A stretch of DNA of 64,000 bases from Anabaena cylindrica PCC 7122 (GCF_000317695.1 NC_019771.1:1864001-1928000); one strand, 5' to 3'. Positions 35,195 to 44,284 are shown, numbered from the stretch's first letter. Numbers and translations are program-made. The notes: a model not told the origin generated them from the sequence alone.

Positions 35195-36436
35195 ATGTTA
35201 AATTTAAATCGCTTGCAATCACAAACAGCCCTATTGATGGCCTTGAGTGTCACAGTGGGTACTGTAGCACCCTTAATAACAGCTACACCCTCCCTAGCTC
35301 AAACTAGTTTTTCAGATGTCTCATCTAACTACTGGGCATCACAATTTATTCAACAATTATCACAACGGGGTGTAATTGCAGGATTTCCTGATGGTACATT
35401 CCGTCCAGAAGAACCGGTTACACGCGCTCAATTTGCCGCGATGATTAACAAGGCTTTTAATAAGTCAGCACAACGGCAACCAATCAATTTTAACGACGTA
35501 CCCACTAATTATTGGGCATACAGTGCCATTAGACAGGCTTACACCATCGGTTTCCTATCTGGATATCCAGGCAATGTTTTCAGACCAAACCAAGCTATTC
35601 CCCGCGAACAAGTTTTAGTTTCTCTGGCTAACGGTTTGGAATATGCTGCTACTAGTAATGTTGAAAGCACCTTGGGATACTTCAACGATTCCACTAGTAT
35701 TTCTGGTTATGCCCGCACCCCCATCGCTGCGGCAACAGAAAGAAAAATTGTAGTCAACTATCCTAACGTTAACTTCCTCAATCCCGGTGTTACTGCTTCT
35801 AGGGCGCAGGTAGCAGCTTTTATTTACCAAGCATTGGTGAGTTCTAATCAAGCTACAGCAATTAACTCACCTTATATTGTTGCTCTGCAAACTACTCCGC
35901 CACCACTGACATCTATCACCATTCCCCAAGGAACTACTATTCCTGTGAAGTATGAGAAGGCGGAAAAAATTCTTGTCACCAAAGATGAAACTGCACCTTT
36001 AACTTTGACAACATCACAAAATGTGATTACCCAAGATGGTGCGGTAGTGATTCCTGCTGGTAGCCAGGTTATAGGTGAACTCAGACCAGCACAGGGTGGT
36101 TCTCAATTTGTGGCTCAGAGATTAGTTTTGCCATCCGGTCAACAATATAACATTAGTGCAACTTCTGATGTGATCACCAAAACCGAAACTGTGAGAAAGG
36201 GAACTAGCACTAGTTCAATTATCAAAAATACCGTATTGGGTGCAGGAGCAGCAGCGGCGGTATCTGCGGTGACAGGCGATCGCGCTATTGCCACAGAAGA
36301 AGTGCTAGGAGGTGCTGGTATTGGGGCGCTAATTGGTCTTTTCTTCGGTAAGAATAGCGTTGATTTAATCACCATTGAACCCAACACCGATTTACAAATG
36401 ACAATTAATCAAAACCTGTTAATCTCCTTCCAATAA
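35195..36436 (+). CDS. SLH-domain secreted protein with C-terminal Gly/Ala-hairpin domain
   Basis: The 413-residue protein has a signal peptide (cut near SLAQTS), then about three SLH modules: FSDVSSNYWASQFIQQL, GFPDGTFRPEEPVTRAQFA, FNDVPTNYWAYSAIRQA with GYPGNVFRPNQAIPREQ, and FNDSTSISGYARTPI with a weaker third. The C-terminal 190 residues repeat the domain of the preceding gene: IPQGTTIPVKYEKAEKI, VVIPAGSQVIGELRPA, FVAQRLVLPSGQQYNI, and the GAGAAAAVSAVTGD hairpin. The SLH part should bind pyruvylated cell-wall polymer, the product of CsaB. The pair thus comprises a wall-anchored and a free form of the same domain. Function unknown. Confidence 0.88.
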   Translation: MLNLNRLQSQTALLMALSVTVGTVAPLITATPSLAQTSFSDVSSNYWASQFIQQLSQRGVIAGFPDGTFRPEEPVTRAQFAAMINKAFNKSAQRQPINFNDVPTNYWAYSAIRQAYTIGFLSGYPGNVFRPNQAIPREQVLVSLANGLEYAATSNVESTLGYFNDSTSISGYARTPIAAATERKIVVNYPNVNFLNPGVTASRAQVAAFIYQALVSSNQATAINSPYIVALQTTPPPLTSITIPQGTTIPVKYEKAEKILVTKDETAPLTLTTSQNVITQDGAVVIPAGSQVIGELRPAQGGSQFVAQRLVLPSGQQYNISATSDVITKTETVRKGTSTSSIIKNTVLGAGAAAAVSAVTGDRAIATEEVLGGAGIGALIGLFFGKNSVDLITIEPNTDLQMTINQNLLISFQ

Positions 36437-36443
36437 CAAATAA

Positions 36444-36473
36444 TGTAGAGACGTTTCATGTAACCTCTCTACA
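36444..36473 (+). repeat. Family F palindrome, copy 3
   Basis: TGTAGAGACGTTTCATG with a partly matching right arm, eight bases after the SLH gene stop. It may serve as its transcript end, though no T run follows. Confidence 0.75.
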
Positions 36474-36501
36474 AATATAGCGTTTCCCATTAAGCATGAT
36501 C

Positions 36502-36576
36502 TACAAAATTACCCCTCCCCAACACTCCCCTTACCAACGAGAGGGTGGGGTGTATTTCATGAGCTTGGGAATTGCT
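36502..36576 (-). repeat. Dispersed repeat family B, copy 2
   Basis: On the minus strand this reads AGCAATTCCCAAGCTCATGA and runs to GTAATTTTGTA, matching 3279-3359 over its length with small indels in the GC-rich centre. Confidence 0.8.
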
Positions 36577-36589
36577 ATGAACATCTCTA

Positions 36590-37942
36590 CTAGCGTTTAA
36601 CTTCAGGTAGCCAGATAATAAACTTCGTTCCTGGGTTTGCAAGTGAGTTCATGTTTAAGTTAAATGCAGGGCTGAAAACTTCTATTTCACCTTGCATTTG
36701 TTCTATTAATTGTTTTGCGATCGCAATTCCTAAACCTGTACCAGGAATTTCTGTTTGTGCTTGTACACCCCGGTAATGTCTTTCACCCAGATGTTCTAAG
36801 TCTTCCGGTGGAATACCAGGCCCATTGTCACTAATCGCTATCCCTTGAAAATTAGTTCTTTTTTGCCCTGCTTGAATCCAAATTTTACCGCCGGCGGGGG
36901 TATACTTTAAAGCATTATCAATAATATTACTCAAAACTTCTTGTAATGCTTTGATATTAGCTCTTACCAACGGTAAATTTTCAGGAATATCTGCGATCAA
37001 ATCGAGATTGCGCTCCTGGGCAATAGCTTGAGTCGATATTAATAATGGTATTAATAAATCTGTTAGTGAGCAATCAATTACCTTTTCCCCTGTTCCCGGC
37101 AGTAATAGCAGTGGCTTGACATCTTTTTGTACAGATGCTTCCACAACTTGAGATTCTCTGAGAGAAATCGGTTTTAAATCTGCCTCACTGAGGTCAATTA
37201 CTTGATCAAACTGTTGCAGCAATTCTTGCAAGCGATCGCTCTCTCGGACAATACTAGTTGCTACATCCCGGTTAGTATCTCCCGGTCGCAGTCGCTTAAA
37301 TAGCAGTTTCCCAAAAGTGCGGATAGCGGTTAAAGGGTTGCGAAACTGGTGCAAAAGATTATCTAACAAATCCCGTTGTGCTTCCTGGAAAATTTGTTGC
37401 TGATGTAACTGCTGCTCCAACCAAGCCCGACGTTGATCTAAAATACAAGCGATCGCTATAGTTTGGGCTATCCGTTGAATTTCCCTTTCCTCTCCCTCAT
37501 CCCAGGTTCTGTCCTCCCTCCCCGTCACCAACAATCCCATCATCACACCCTCATAGATCAGCGGTAAAACAATTTGATTACCACAGAATATCTCTTCATC
37601 TTCTAAATTGGGCTGGGCTGAATCTTTATTTGCAGATTCCTGTAAAGGAGTAGGAAGCACTGATCCTGCTGTCAGTAACTTCCCCTGCTGATTTGGTAAT
37701 CTCAAAACCGAATCAAATTGTATTTGCTTACCTAATGCCGTCTCTGCCAATTGATCCCTTGTCCTTAATACTGAAGTTTCCGGGTAAACAACCACCGGAA
37801 TTAGTTGGGCCTCACCCGTAGAAGTTTCTACCAATTCCTGCGTTAAATATACAACACTCAAAGACGCTCCCAGTCCTTGGGTTAGCAGCGATATTTGCTC
37901 TCGACACAGAGCAATAAAATCAGAACTGGCAGACATTAACAT
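36590..37942 (-). CDS. GAF-domain sensor histidine kinase
   Basis: The 450-residue protein has an N-terminal GAF-like domain (about 5-175; SDFIALCREQISLLTQGLGA ... GNQIVLPLIYEGVMMGLLV), a coiled coil, a HisKA box LLHQFRNPLTAIRTF and an ATPase domain with IIDNALKYTPAGG, ISDNGPGIPP and GTGLGIAIAK. The phosphoacceptor box has HQFRNP instead of the usual HELRTP, a variant seen in a cyanobacterial subfamily. There are no membrane segments, so it senses a cytoplasmic cue. No receiver gene is adjacent, so its partner is unknown. Confidence 0.88.
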   Translation of the reverse strand: MLMSASSDFIALCREQISLLTQGLGASLSVVYLTQELVETSTGEAQLIPVVVYPETSVLRTRDQLAETALGKQIQFDSVLRLPNQQGKLLTAGSVLPTPLQESANKDSAQPNLEDEEIFCGNQIVLPLIYEGVMMGLLVTGREDRTWDEGEEREIQRIAQTIAIACILDQRRAWLEQQLHQQQIFQEAQRDLLDNLLHQFRNPLTAIRTFGKLLFKRLRPGDTNRDVATSIVRESDRLQELLQQFDQVIDLSEADLKPISLRESQVVEASVQKDVKPLLLLPGTGEKVIDCSLTDLLIPLLISTQAIAQERNLDLIADIPENLPLVRANIKALQEVLSNIIDNALKYTPAGGKIWIQAGQKRTNFQGIAISDNGPGIPPEDLEHLGERHYRGVQAQTEIPGTGLGIAIAKQLIEQMQGEIEVFSPAFNLNMNSLANPGTKFIIWLPEVKR

Positions 37943-38535
37943 TTTTTGGTTTTTGCTCAGAATTAAGGACTAGTACAAAAAAGCAGGAGACAAGAAAGCA
38001 AATTACAGCAGATTGCAGATCAATGAGGCTTCGCCGTGAACGTCAGCCGATAGCTTGCGTGGCGTAGCCATACGGTACAGAATCAGAATTGAAACCTAGA
38101 TACCAAGCCAGTTTGACTCCTGACTTCTGCTGTATATCAGATTTTTCAGCTTTTTTTAGTAGATAGTTATTTTTTCCTATGCTCCATAGCAGGGAAAATT
38201 AGAAAACACACTAAGTTGTTTACTACCTCATTTTATCAAGCTTACCTAAATCTTCTCATTAATGCTTTATTTCCGGGAATGATATTTTTAGTTAAGCATA
38301 GCGAAAAGAACTATCCGGTTAAACAGGTTCACTCATTTGTATTAAACAACCTTTCTTCCCTTATAACTGCTGTTTTCTGCCTCCTGACTTCCCACACAAC
38401 CTAGTAATATTTTTTCTAAAGTTCAAACAGATAAATTTTGTTGTATCAAAACATTAAAAACTATTGATTTTTTAAATTATAACTCATATAATTACGACGG
38501 GTTTTGTAGCTATGACTACAATCTTTTAGCTTGAA
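37943..38535 (+). other. Repeat-bearing intergenic region with family E copy 2
   Basis: About 600 bases with no supportable gene. 38028-38073 carries the GGCTTCGCCGTGAACGTCAG-type repeat; 38074-38137 is family E in reverse (on the minus strand ACAGCAGAAGTCAGGAGTC ... AACTGGCTT ... GGTTTCAATT). A 62-residue frame at 38216-38404 was not accepted. The promoter of the DUF3155 gene should lie in 38400-38530. Confidence 0.65.
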
Positions 38536-38543
38536 AGAGGAGG
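38536..38543 (+). promoter_or_regulatory. Ribosome-binding site that fixes a TTG start
   Basis: AGAGGAGG lies eight bases ahead of the TTG at 38552. It lies inside the longer open frame from 38531 and so argues against the upstream TTG. Confidence 0.8.
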
Positions 38544-38551
38544 ACAATAGG

Positions 38552-38869
38552 TTGGCAAGGAGACGTAAACGGAAAAGTCGTCGTCGCCAAGAAGGACGAC
38601 GGATTTTAGAACACGTGCCTCAATATAGCATCGAGAGTGGCGAAGATAAACCTGTGACAGCAGCGAGAAAATTCATTCAAGCTGAGGGTATTTTGCCTCC
38701 TGCCTTGCTACTTGTAAAAAGAAACGAACACACCACAGACCGTTATTTCTGGGCTGAAAAAGGTCTGTTTGGCGCTCAATACGTAGAAGAAAATCATTTC
38801 TTGTTTCCCAGCCTGCGAGTTTTGGAACCTCCTGCTGGTCAAGAATTAGTGGCTGTGGGCAGTCGCTAA
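38552..38869 (+). CDS. DUF3155 family protein
   Basis: From the TTG at 38552 the product is about 105 residues (LARRRKRKSRRRQEGRRI...), chosen because of the strong Shine-Dalgarno sequence just upstream. The first 20 residues are extremely basic; the rest (HVPQYSIESGEDKPVTAARK, then GILPPALLLVKRNEHTTDRYFWAEKG) matches the small cyanobacterial DUF3155 family. The basic head suggests contact with RNA or DNA, but no function is established. The second half appears compact, with FGAQYVEENHFLFPSLRVLE. It is a single-gene unit. Confidence 0.85.
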   Translation: MARRRKRKSRRRQEGRRILEHVPQYSIESGEDKPVTAARKFIQAEGILPPALLLVKRNEHTTDRYFWAEKGLFGAQYVEENHFLFPSLRVLEPPAGQELVAVGSR

Positions 38870-39300
38870 CATCTAAAATGATCCTCTTCCGCATTGAATC
38901 TGACTTCTGACTCTGACATTAATTAACTGGCAAAATTGCTCAGTTTATGCAAAAATTCAATTTTCTTTAAGTTTGTAGCTGAACTGCCAGTAGAGCTTCT
39001 CCAAATTGGAACATCAACTCCTTTGCAGCCGACTCAGTTGCCGGAATTGATATCTAGTATGCTGATGCAGCAGGGAGTAGCAACAGAGATAAACGCATTT
39101 ACAAGCATTTTAATCGTGTTATTATGATTTGGATTGCCAAGACCCTCTGTCAACCAATCTAAAATTTTCCCTACGACAGAAGTCGTAAGAAAAACTGCCA
39201 ACACTAGATTTGTTTTGCCTCCTCCCTACTGTTCCGTTTTTTCAACAGTCAGTCAGAAGTCCGCACTTCATCATTAGGTGATTGTCTTAGCAACCAAGAT
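38870..39300 (+). other. Intergenic region, nothing clear
   Basis: 431 bases. A 63-residue frame at 38936-39127 has no recognisable pattern or ribosome site. No repeat family member, hairpin or RNA gene was recognised. Confidence 0.5.
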
Positions 39301-39831
39301 TCAATCAACCATCTCTAACTGTAAAGCCCTCTGTAACTCAGCAAGTTCATCTCGATGGCCAATCACAGTTATTTTACTTGAGGAGTGTTGTTCCCTTTGG
39401 ATTGATTCCATTTTGAGTGACACTTTCTCAAGTCTTCCAGATTTTTGCCAATAAAATATACCACTTAAAGGTGACAGCAGCACTAAAGAAAATAAAAATG
39501 GACTTTGACTAGAAAAAAGTTGAGCTAAAACTAGTGATAGACAAGCAAAGCCAACAGCTGCTAAAAAAGTCAAAAATATAGCTAAAAACCAGCTAGGTCT
39601 GACAAACCCTTCAAAAGTCACTTGATTCTTTTCTTTATCTACAGATGTCACACGATAGGATCGGGATAAAAAATACTCCTTCAGTTGGCTCATCAAAGCG
39701 GCTTCGTCTTGCTCAGATATTAATTGCGCTCTTTCTATGCGGTCTTTAGTAGAAGCGCGAATAAAAAAGAACAGCCCCACTGATAACAACAAAGTTAGCA
39801 GGAAAGTAGATGGCACAATAGCAGTATCCAT
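39301..39831 (-). CDS. Cofactor assembly of complex C subunit B (CCB2/CCB4 type)
   Basis: The 176-residue protein has an N-terminal membrane helix (TFLLTLLLSVGLFFFIRAST), a polar stretch with DEAALMSQLKEYFLSRSYRV, then two close hydrophobic segments (WFLAIFLTFLAAVGFACLSL and LFSLVLLSPLSGIFYW), and a soluble C-terminal tail. This is the layout of the CCB2/CCB4 family (formerly DUF2930), which in chloroplasts helps attach heme c' covalently to cytochrome b6. A role in b6f complex assembly in the thylakoid membrane is therefore likely. It is divergent from the DUF3611 gene. Confidence 0.85.
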   Translation of the reverse strand: MDTAIVPSTFLLTLLLSVGLFFFIRASTKDRIERAQLISEQDEAALMSQLKEYFLSRSYRVTSVDKEKNQVTFEGFVRPSWFLAIFLTFLAAVGFACLSLVLAQLFSSQSPFLFSLVLLSPLSGIFYWQKSGRLEKVSLKMESIQREQHSSSKITVIGHRDELAELQRALQLEMVD

Positions 39832-39968
39832 AATTAATTGTTACTTTTTGACTGGATCAGACTTACTTATTATCAATTATTATTGATGAGGATTGTCAGG
39901 ATTTTAAGCGTATACAATAATTGTTTTTTAGCAATCCCCAATCCCCAGTCCCCAATCCCCAGTTATTT

Positions 39969-40538
39969 ATGTCACAAAACTCCGAAACCCCATCAACTAA
40001 TCTCCTAGCGATCGCTAAACATTTTCGCTTGGCAGGTTGGATTAGTCTGTGGATTCAACTAGTACTGGGTGTCATTTCTGGGATTATTGTTTTATTATTT
40101 GCCATCTTTAGTCAAAGATCAGGAAGTCCAAATAACAATCCTGGAACTGGATTTGGTGTATTTCTCGCCATTTGTGGACTGGTTGTTTTAGGTGTGGGAA
40201 TTTACTTAGCCTATCGGTACACCACAATTGGCAAAAAATTACAATCACCCAATCCTAGCAATCGCCCACGTAAACTCGAAACAGTGCAAGTTTTAAGATT
40301 GGGGCTATGGGTGAATTTAGGAGGAATACTGGTTACTCTATTAGGAGCGCAAGCGATCGTCGGTACACTGGTAGCCAGGTCAATATCTCCCCAAGCCGTA
40401 ACTACCCAACTATTCGACCCTACGCGGATTATTAGCGGTTTAGATATGCTCGTAGTTCAAGCAAACACAAACACCATTTCAGCCCACTTTGCAGGACTGG
40501 TTGTGTCCCTATTTTTACTAAATCGCATTACCAAGTGA
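39969..40538 (+). CDS. DUF3611 family membrane protein
   Basis: The ATG at 39969 (MSQNSETPSTNLLAIAKHFR) is preferred over an upstream frame extension that is encoded by a CCCCAATCCCCAGT tandem repeat. The about 189-residue protein has four hydrophobic segments: WIQLVLGVISGIIVLLFAIF, GVFLAICGLVVLGVGIYL, GLWVNLGGILVTLLGAQAIV and AHFAGLVVSLFLL. It matches the DUF3611 family of cyanobacteria and plants, with the FRLAGWISLWIQ start. Function is unknown; plant members lie in chloroplasts. Confidence 0.85.
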   Translation: MSQNSETPSTNLLAIAKHFRLAGWISLWIQLVLGVISGIIVLLFAIFSQRSGSPNNNPGTGFGVFLAICGLVVLGVGIYLAYRYTTIGKKLQSPNPSNRPRKLETVQVLRLGLWVNLGGILVTLLGAQAIVGTLVARSISPQAVTTQLFDPTRIISGLDMLVVQANTNTISAHFAGLVVSLFLLNRITK

Positions 40539-40583
40539 GAATTTCAGAAAGATAATGATATAACAACTTAGAATCGACCGAAA

Positions 40584-40615
40584 ACAACCAATAAATGCTA
40601 GATATTAAACAAATT
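40584..40615 (+). repeat. Duplicate of the serS start region
   Basis: A 32-base segment containing ATGCTAGATATTAAACAAAT matches the serS start at 40867-40898 in 30 of 32 positions. It would encode MLDIKQI but runs straight into a family C repeat, so it is a non-functional copy. Confidence 0.85.
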
Positions 40616-40787
40616 TCTCTTTGTCGTTCCCATACTCTGTATAGGAATGAATTCTAAAAAATTTCTCGTTTTCTCGTTCCCATACTCTGTATGGGAATGA
40701 ATTATAAAAGGCTCTGCCTTCCTTTTGTGACATATCTAGATAGAGCCTTGTGATAGCATTCCCAATCAAAGGCTGAGAGCGAGATAT
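40615..40787 (+). repeat. Dispersed repeat family C, copy 2 (longest)
   Basis: Two tandem TCGTTCCCATACTCTGTAT units followed by GGCTCTGCCTTCC, TAGAGCCTTGTGATAGCATT and GAGAGCGAGATA. Arms at the two ends are inverse (CTCGTTCCCA ... GGCTGAGAGCGAG), so it can fold into a long imperfect hairpin. It separates the partial and the full serS start. Confidence 0.85.
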
Positions 40788-40877
40788 GGTAAGGATTTGG
40801 GTTTAAATTGACAATCATGAGCATTGCGCTAAACCCCTACTATTAACAATTGACAACTAACAACTGACAACCAAAAA

Positions 40878-42158
40878 ATGCTGGATATTAAACAAATTAG
40901 AGAAAATCCCCAATTCGTACAAGACAAATTGAACAGTCGTAGTGGTAAATACGACATTCAGCCCATATTAGATTTGAGCCAAAAACAGCGGGAATTAGAA
41001 ACAAAACGCAATGAACTCCAAGCCCGTAGCAATGAAATTGGTAAACTAGTCGGACAAAAAGTAAAATCTGGTGTTAATCCTCAAGATCCAGAAATTCAAG
41101 CTTTAAAGGATGAAGGAAACGCTCTCAAAACCACATTAAGCGAATTAGAACCCCAGGAAAAAGAATTAAAAGCGCAAATTCAAGAATCACTGTTAGCACT
41201 TCCTAATTTACCCAGTGATTCTACACCCATTGGTGCAAGTGAAAACGACAACACAGAAGTAAGAAAATGGGGAGATGAATATATACCCCAAAATCAGAAT
41301 ATTGTACCACATTGGGAACTTGGGGAAAAATTGGGTATTCTCAATTTTGAAAGAGCCGTAAAAATTGCCCAAAGTCGGTTTGTGAGTTTGATAGGTGCGG
41401 GTGCTGCTTTAGAAAGAGCATTAATTCAATTTATGCTTTCAAAGCATATTGAAAATGGGTATATAGAAATTAGTCCACCGTTGTTAGTAAATACTGATTC
41501 CTTAACAGGAACAGGACAATTACCCAAGTTTGCAGAAGAAAGTTTTAAATGTGCAGATGATGAATTGTGGTTAATTCCTACTGCGGAAGTTCCTGTGACT
41601 AATTTTTATCGGGGGGAAATTATCAACGCGGAAGAATTACCAATTTATCACTGTGCATATACTCCATGTTTTCGTCGAGAAGCAGGAAGTTATGGACGGG
41701 ATATGCGGGGTTTAATTCGGTTGCATCAATTCAATAAAGTTGAGTTGGTGAAATTAGTAAAACCGGAAGATTCTTTCGATGAATTAGAGAAATTAGTCGG
41801 AAGTGCAGAGAGTATTTTACAGGCTTTAAAATTGCCTTATCGGGTGATTAATTTATGTACTGCTGATTTAGGTTTTGGGGCAACAAAGACTTATGATTTA
41901 GAGGTGTGGTTGCCATCTTCTGGGAAATATCGAGAGATTTCTAGTTGTTCTAATTGTGTTGATTTTCAAGCACGAAGGGCGGATATTCGATTTAAGGAAG
42001 CTGGTAAGAAAGGGACGCAGTTTGTGCATACTTTGAATGGTTCTGGTTTAGCTGTAGGAAGGACTATGGCGGCAATTTTGGAGAATTATCAGCAACCAGA
42101 TGGGACGATTAAAGTACCTGAAGTATTGCGATCGTTTTTAGGGAGGGAGGTTTTGTAG
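40878..42158 (+). CDS. serS: Seryl-tRNA synthetase
   Basis: This class II synthetase charges tRNA-Ser. The 426-residue protein has the N-terminal tRNA-binding antiparallel coiled coil (about 25-105; [20 protein letters not shown]), then the catalytic domain. Motif 2 is [20 protein letters not shown] and motif 3 is [19 protein letters not shown]; the [13 protein letters not shown] substrate loop is also present. Length and residues are normal. The start [15 protein letters not shown] is the family's usual one. The upstream DNA is unusual: a duplicate of the first codons lies 283 bases away with a repeat element in between, so the native promoter may have been displaced. Confidence 0.97.
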   Translation: MLDIKQIRENPQFVQDKLNSRSGKYDIQPILDLSQKQRELETKRNELQARSNEIGKLVGQKVKSGVNPQDPEIQALKDEGNALKTTLSELEPQEKELKAQIQESLLALPNLPSDSTPIGASENDNTEVRKWGDEYIPQNQNIVPHWELGEKLGILNFERAVKIAQSRFVSLIGAGAALERALIQFMLSKHIENGYIEISPPLLVNTDSLTGTGQLPKFAEESFKCADDELWLIPTAEVPVTNFYRGEIINAEELPIYHCAYTPCFRREAGSYGRDMRGLIRLHQFNKVELVKLVKPEDSFDELEKLVGSAESILQALKLPYRVINLCTADLGFGATKTYDLEVWLPSSGKYREISSCSNCVDFQARRADIRFKEAGKKGTQFVHTLNGSGLAVGRTMAAILENYQQPDGTIKVPEVLRSFLGREVL

Positions 42159-42317
42159 TTTAGGGGGGTTGACGACTAAAAACACCGATACATAAAGGGA
42201 TATACAAATCAATTTTGTATAATCCCTGATTATAGGATTCACATATAATAAAAATTCAGAATTTTTATGAAAATCGGATAAAATATTATCTTGCATATTA
42301 TCTATGTAAATACTATT

Positions 42318-43103
42318 ATGCCTCAGTTTCAAATAATTATTACTGCAATCTTCTGTATAGCTATTTTTTCCTGTTGGTTAGTTTTTTCAAAAGACTTTAA
42401 TGTTGGTATTGCTCCTATAGTGGCTATAGGATTCTTATCATTATCATTAGGGTTACTTTTTTGGGTATTTTTAACACCCAGTGGAAAAAACTTTGCTCAA
42501 AATTATAACAAAATATGTAACAAAATACAACTAGAAAAGCTAAAAATAGAGAGTAACTATATGGAAATGATGTGTGATTTCAAAAATCTCTCCACATTCC
42601 AGCAGGTAGAGGAATGGGATAAGAAAGCGCAAGCCAAAATAGAAGAACTGATTAATATAGCTAATAATCTTGAAACAGAAGTAACTCAAAATAATAAAAT
42701 TTTAGATTATTTAATAATGGGTATTAAAGAACAATACATAGTATTTTTAGCAAGCATTGTGGAAAAATTACAAGAATTTATAGATTTTACACCTAACTCT
42801 CCTAAAGAACAAAAAATACTTCTGAAAGAACTAAAACAACAAAAAAAAGAGTTGCAATTACAAAAACGTGAATTAATAGCTAATATGAGATCAATTCAAG
42901 CGGATTCTCGTTCACGTAGTATTTATGCTGGTAGAGATTTTTTAGGTATTTATAATTCTAAACTAGCCGCCCATGAGCGGCGTAGAATTCGCTATCAAAA
43001 GGAAAAAGCATTGCGCCCAAGTGAAGATATGAAAGTAGCTATTGATAGGCAAATTTTGCAAATTGATAAAGATATTATTTGGGTTGAGAAATTTTCAGAG
43101 TAA
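42318..43103 (+). CDS. Membrane-anchored coiled-coil protein, unknown
   Basis: From the ATG at 42318 (MPQFQIIITAIFCIAIFSCW) the product is about 261 residues; an upstream TTG is in frame but unsupported. Two N-terminal hydrophobic segments (about 4-22 and 31-52, with PIVAIGFLSLSLGLLFWVFL) form a hairpin, so the following long helical part (LKELKQQKKELQLQKREL) is probably cytoplasmic. The C-terminus holds RSRSIYAGRDFLGIYNSKLA and a basic stretch. No family is recognised. The codon use is A/T-rich compared with serS, and MITE-like copies follow, so it may be accessory DNA. Confidence 0.6.
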   Translation: MPQFQIIITAIFCIAIFSCWLVFSKDFNVGIAPIVAIGFLSLSLGLLFWVFLTPSGKNFAQNYNKICNKIQLEKLKIESNYMEMMCDFKNLSTFQQVEEWDKKAQAKIEELINIANNLETEVTQNNKILDYLIMGIKEQYIVFLASIVEKLQEFIDFTPNSPKEQKILLKELKQQKKELQLQKRELIANMRSIQADSRSRSIYAGRDFLGIYNSKLAAHERRRIRYQKEKALRPSEDMKVAIDRQILQIDKDIIWVEKFSE

Positions 43104-43108
43104 ACTTG

Positions 43109-43311
43109 TAGGGTGCGTTAATGAAATGTAACGCACCGTTTTCTATTAATATTTAACTGTCTGAATCAGGATATCCAGGATTAAAGGATTAACAGGATTA
43201 TATTTGAGTTTGATATTTTGGGATATTTGAATCAGCGCAAGTTCTGAGTATGTAGATGAAGATTAAAAATCATCCTGTACATCCTCAAATCCTGGACATC
43301 CTGATTCAGAC
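43109..43311 (+). repeat. MITE-like repeat family A, copy 2 (left of vapBC)
   Basis: Starts TAGGGTGCGTTAATGAAATG, continues through GTCTGAATCAGGATATCCAG at 43159 and ends CCTGGACATCCTGATTCAGA + C at 43311. The inner 153 bases have imperfect 24-base inverted ends (one mismatch). It matches 43974-44176 in direct orientation over about 200 bases. Confidence 0.9.
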
Positions 43312-43361
43312 GAAAAGTGATTAATATAATATAATTACATTATAATCCTAGATGTAAAACT

Positions 43362-43571
43362 ATGACTATTGAACAAGCAGTTCTAGAAAATTTTCGAGAA
43401 TTACCAGCAGATAAACAACAAGAAGTTTTAGATTTTATTCAATTTCTCAAACATAAATTACCAGCAAAAAAACGCCGTACTCCTCCTGATTCTATCGCTG
43501 GTAAAGGTAAAACATTAGGTGATATAGTTAGACCTATTGTCAATGAAGAAGAGTGGGAATATCTCAAATAA
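43362..43571 (+). CDS. DUF2281-type antitoxin of a VapBC pair
   Basis: The 69-residue protein MTIEQAVLENFRELPADKQQ... has the LPADKQQEVLDFIQFLKHKL helix typical of DUF2281 antitoxins, then a linker and the C-terminal toxin-binding stretch GDIVRPIVNEEEWEYLK. Antitoxins of this kind repress their own operon and mask the PIN toxin. It overlaps the downstream toxin frame by 19 bases, so the two are translationally coupled. The pair lies between direct copies of the family A repeat. Confidence 0.85.
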   Translation: MTIEQAVLENFRELPADKQQEVLDFIQFLKHKLPAKKRRTPPDSIAGKGKTLGDIVRPIVNEEEWEYLK

Positions 43572-43960
43572 TAGTCCTTGATACTCATATTTGGTTCTGG
43601 TTTATTAATCAACAATTTGATAAATTTCCTACCCATTGGAGAGAAGCTATTGAAACGGCTGACGAAGTAGGTATTTGCGTTATTTCCTGTTATGAAATAG
43701 CACTGGCACAACAACGAGGAAGGCTAGAATTACCTTGTACTGCTAATCAATGGTTTCAGGAAGCATTAAAACCAGCAGGTATTACATTGTTTCCCTTGAC
43801 TGCGGAAATTGCTTGTCGTGCTGTAGATTTATCTCCTGTTCACAAAGATCCATTTGACCGTTTAATTATTGCTACAACACTAGAGTATCAAGCAAAACTA
43901 GCCAGTATTGATGGTTTATTTTCTCAATATTCTGAGCTTAATACTTATTTGATGAAATAG
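43553..43960 (+). CDS. vapC: PIN-domain ribonuclease toxin (VapC type)
   Basis: The 135-residue protein starts at a GTG inside the antitoxin gene and soon reaches IIVLDTHIWFWF, with the first acidic metal ligand. The other acidic positions are seen in ISCYEIALAQQRGRLEL (Glu), in SPVHKDPFDRLIIATTL (Asp of KDPFDR) and in LASIDGLFSQY (Asp). All four PIN catalytic residues appear intact, so the toxin is probably an active RNase that cleaves tRNA or mRNA when free of antitoxin. Length is typical. A clean copy is consistent with selection for maintenance. Confidence 0.88.
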   Translation: MGISQIIVLDTHIWFWFINQQFDKFPTHWREAIETADEVGICVISCYEIALAQQRGRLELPCTANQWFQEALKPAGITLFPLTAEIACRAVDLSPVHKDPFDRLIIATTLEYQAKLASIDGLFSQYSELNTYLMK

Positions 43961-43973
43961 ATCGCTCATCTTT

Positions 43974-44240
43974 TAGGGTGCGTTAATGAAATGTAATGCA
44001 CCGATTTCTATTAATATTTAACTGTCAGAATCAGGATATCCAGGATTAAAGGATTAACAGGATAATATTTGATTTTGAAATTCTGAGATGTTTGAATTAG
44101 CGCAATTTTTGAAAATGTAGATAAATATTAAAAATTATCCTGTACATCCTCAAATCCTGGACATCCTGATTCAGACAAAATGCAATTTCTGAAAATATAG
44201 ATGAATTTTTAAAAAACATCCGGGACATCCTGATTCTGAC
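43974..44240 (+). repeat. MITE-like repeat family A, copy 3 plus partial copy (right of vapBC)
   Basis: The full unit 43974-44176 repeats 43109-43311 in the same orientation; a partial repeat of its right end (CATCCGGGACATCCTGATTC) follows at 44177-44240. No gene lies within. Confidence 0.88.
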
Positions 44241-44284
44241 ATATTTAGTATCATTAACATGATCATTTACTAATTGAGTTAACT

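Noticed and set aside
38216..38404. 62-residue open frame with a hydrophobic first half
   Set aside because: No ribosome site, no recognisable pattern, and the second half is composed of intergenic-type sequence near repeats.
38936..39127. 63-residue open frame on the plus strand
   Set aside because: No ribosome site or known motif; composition is like the surrounding non-coding DNA.
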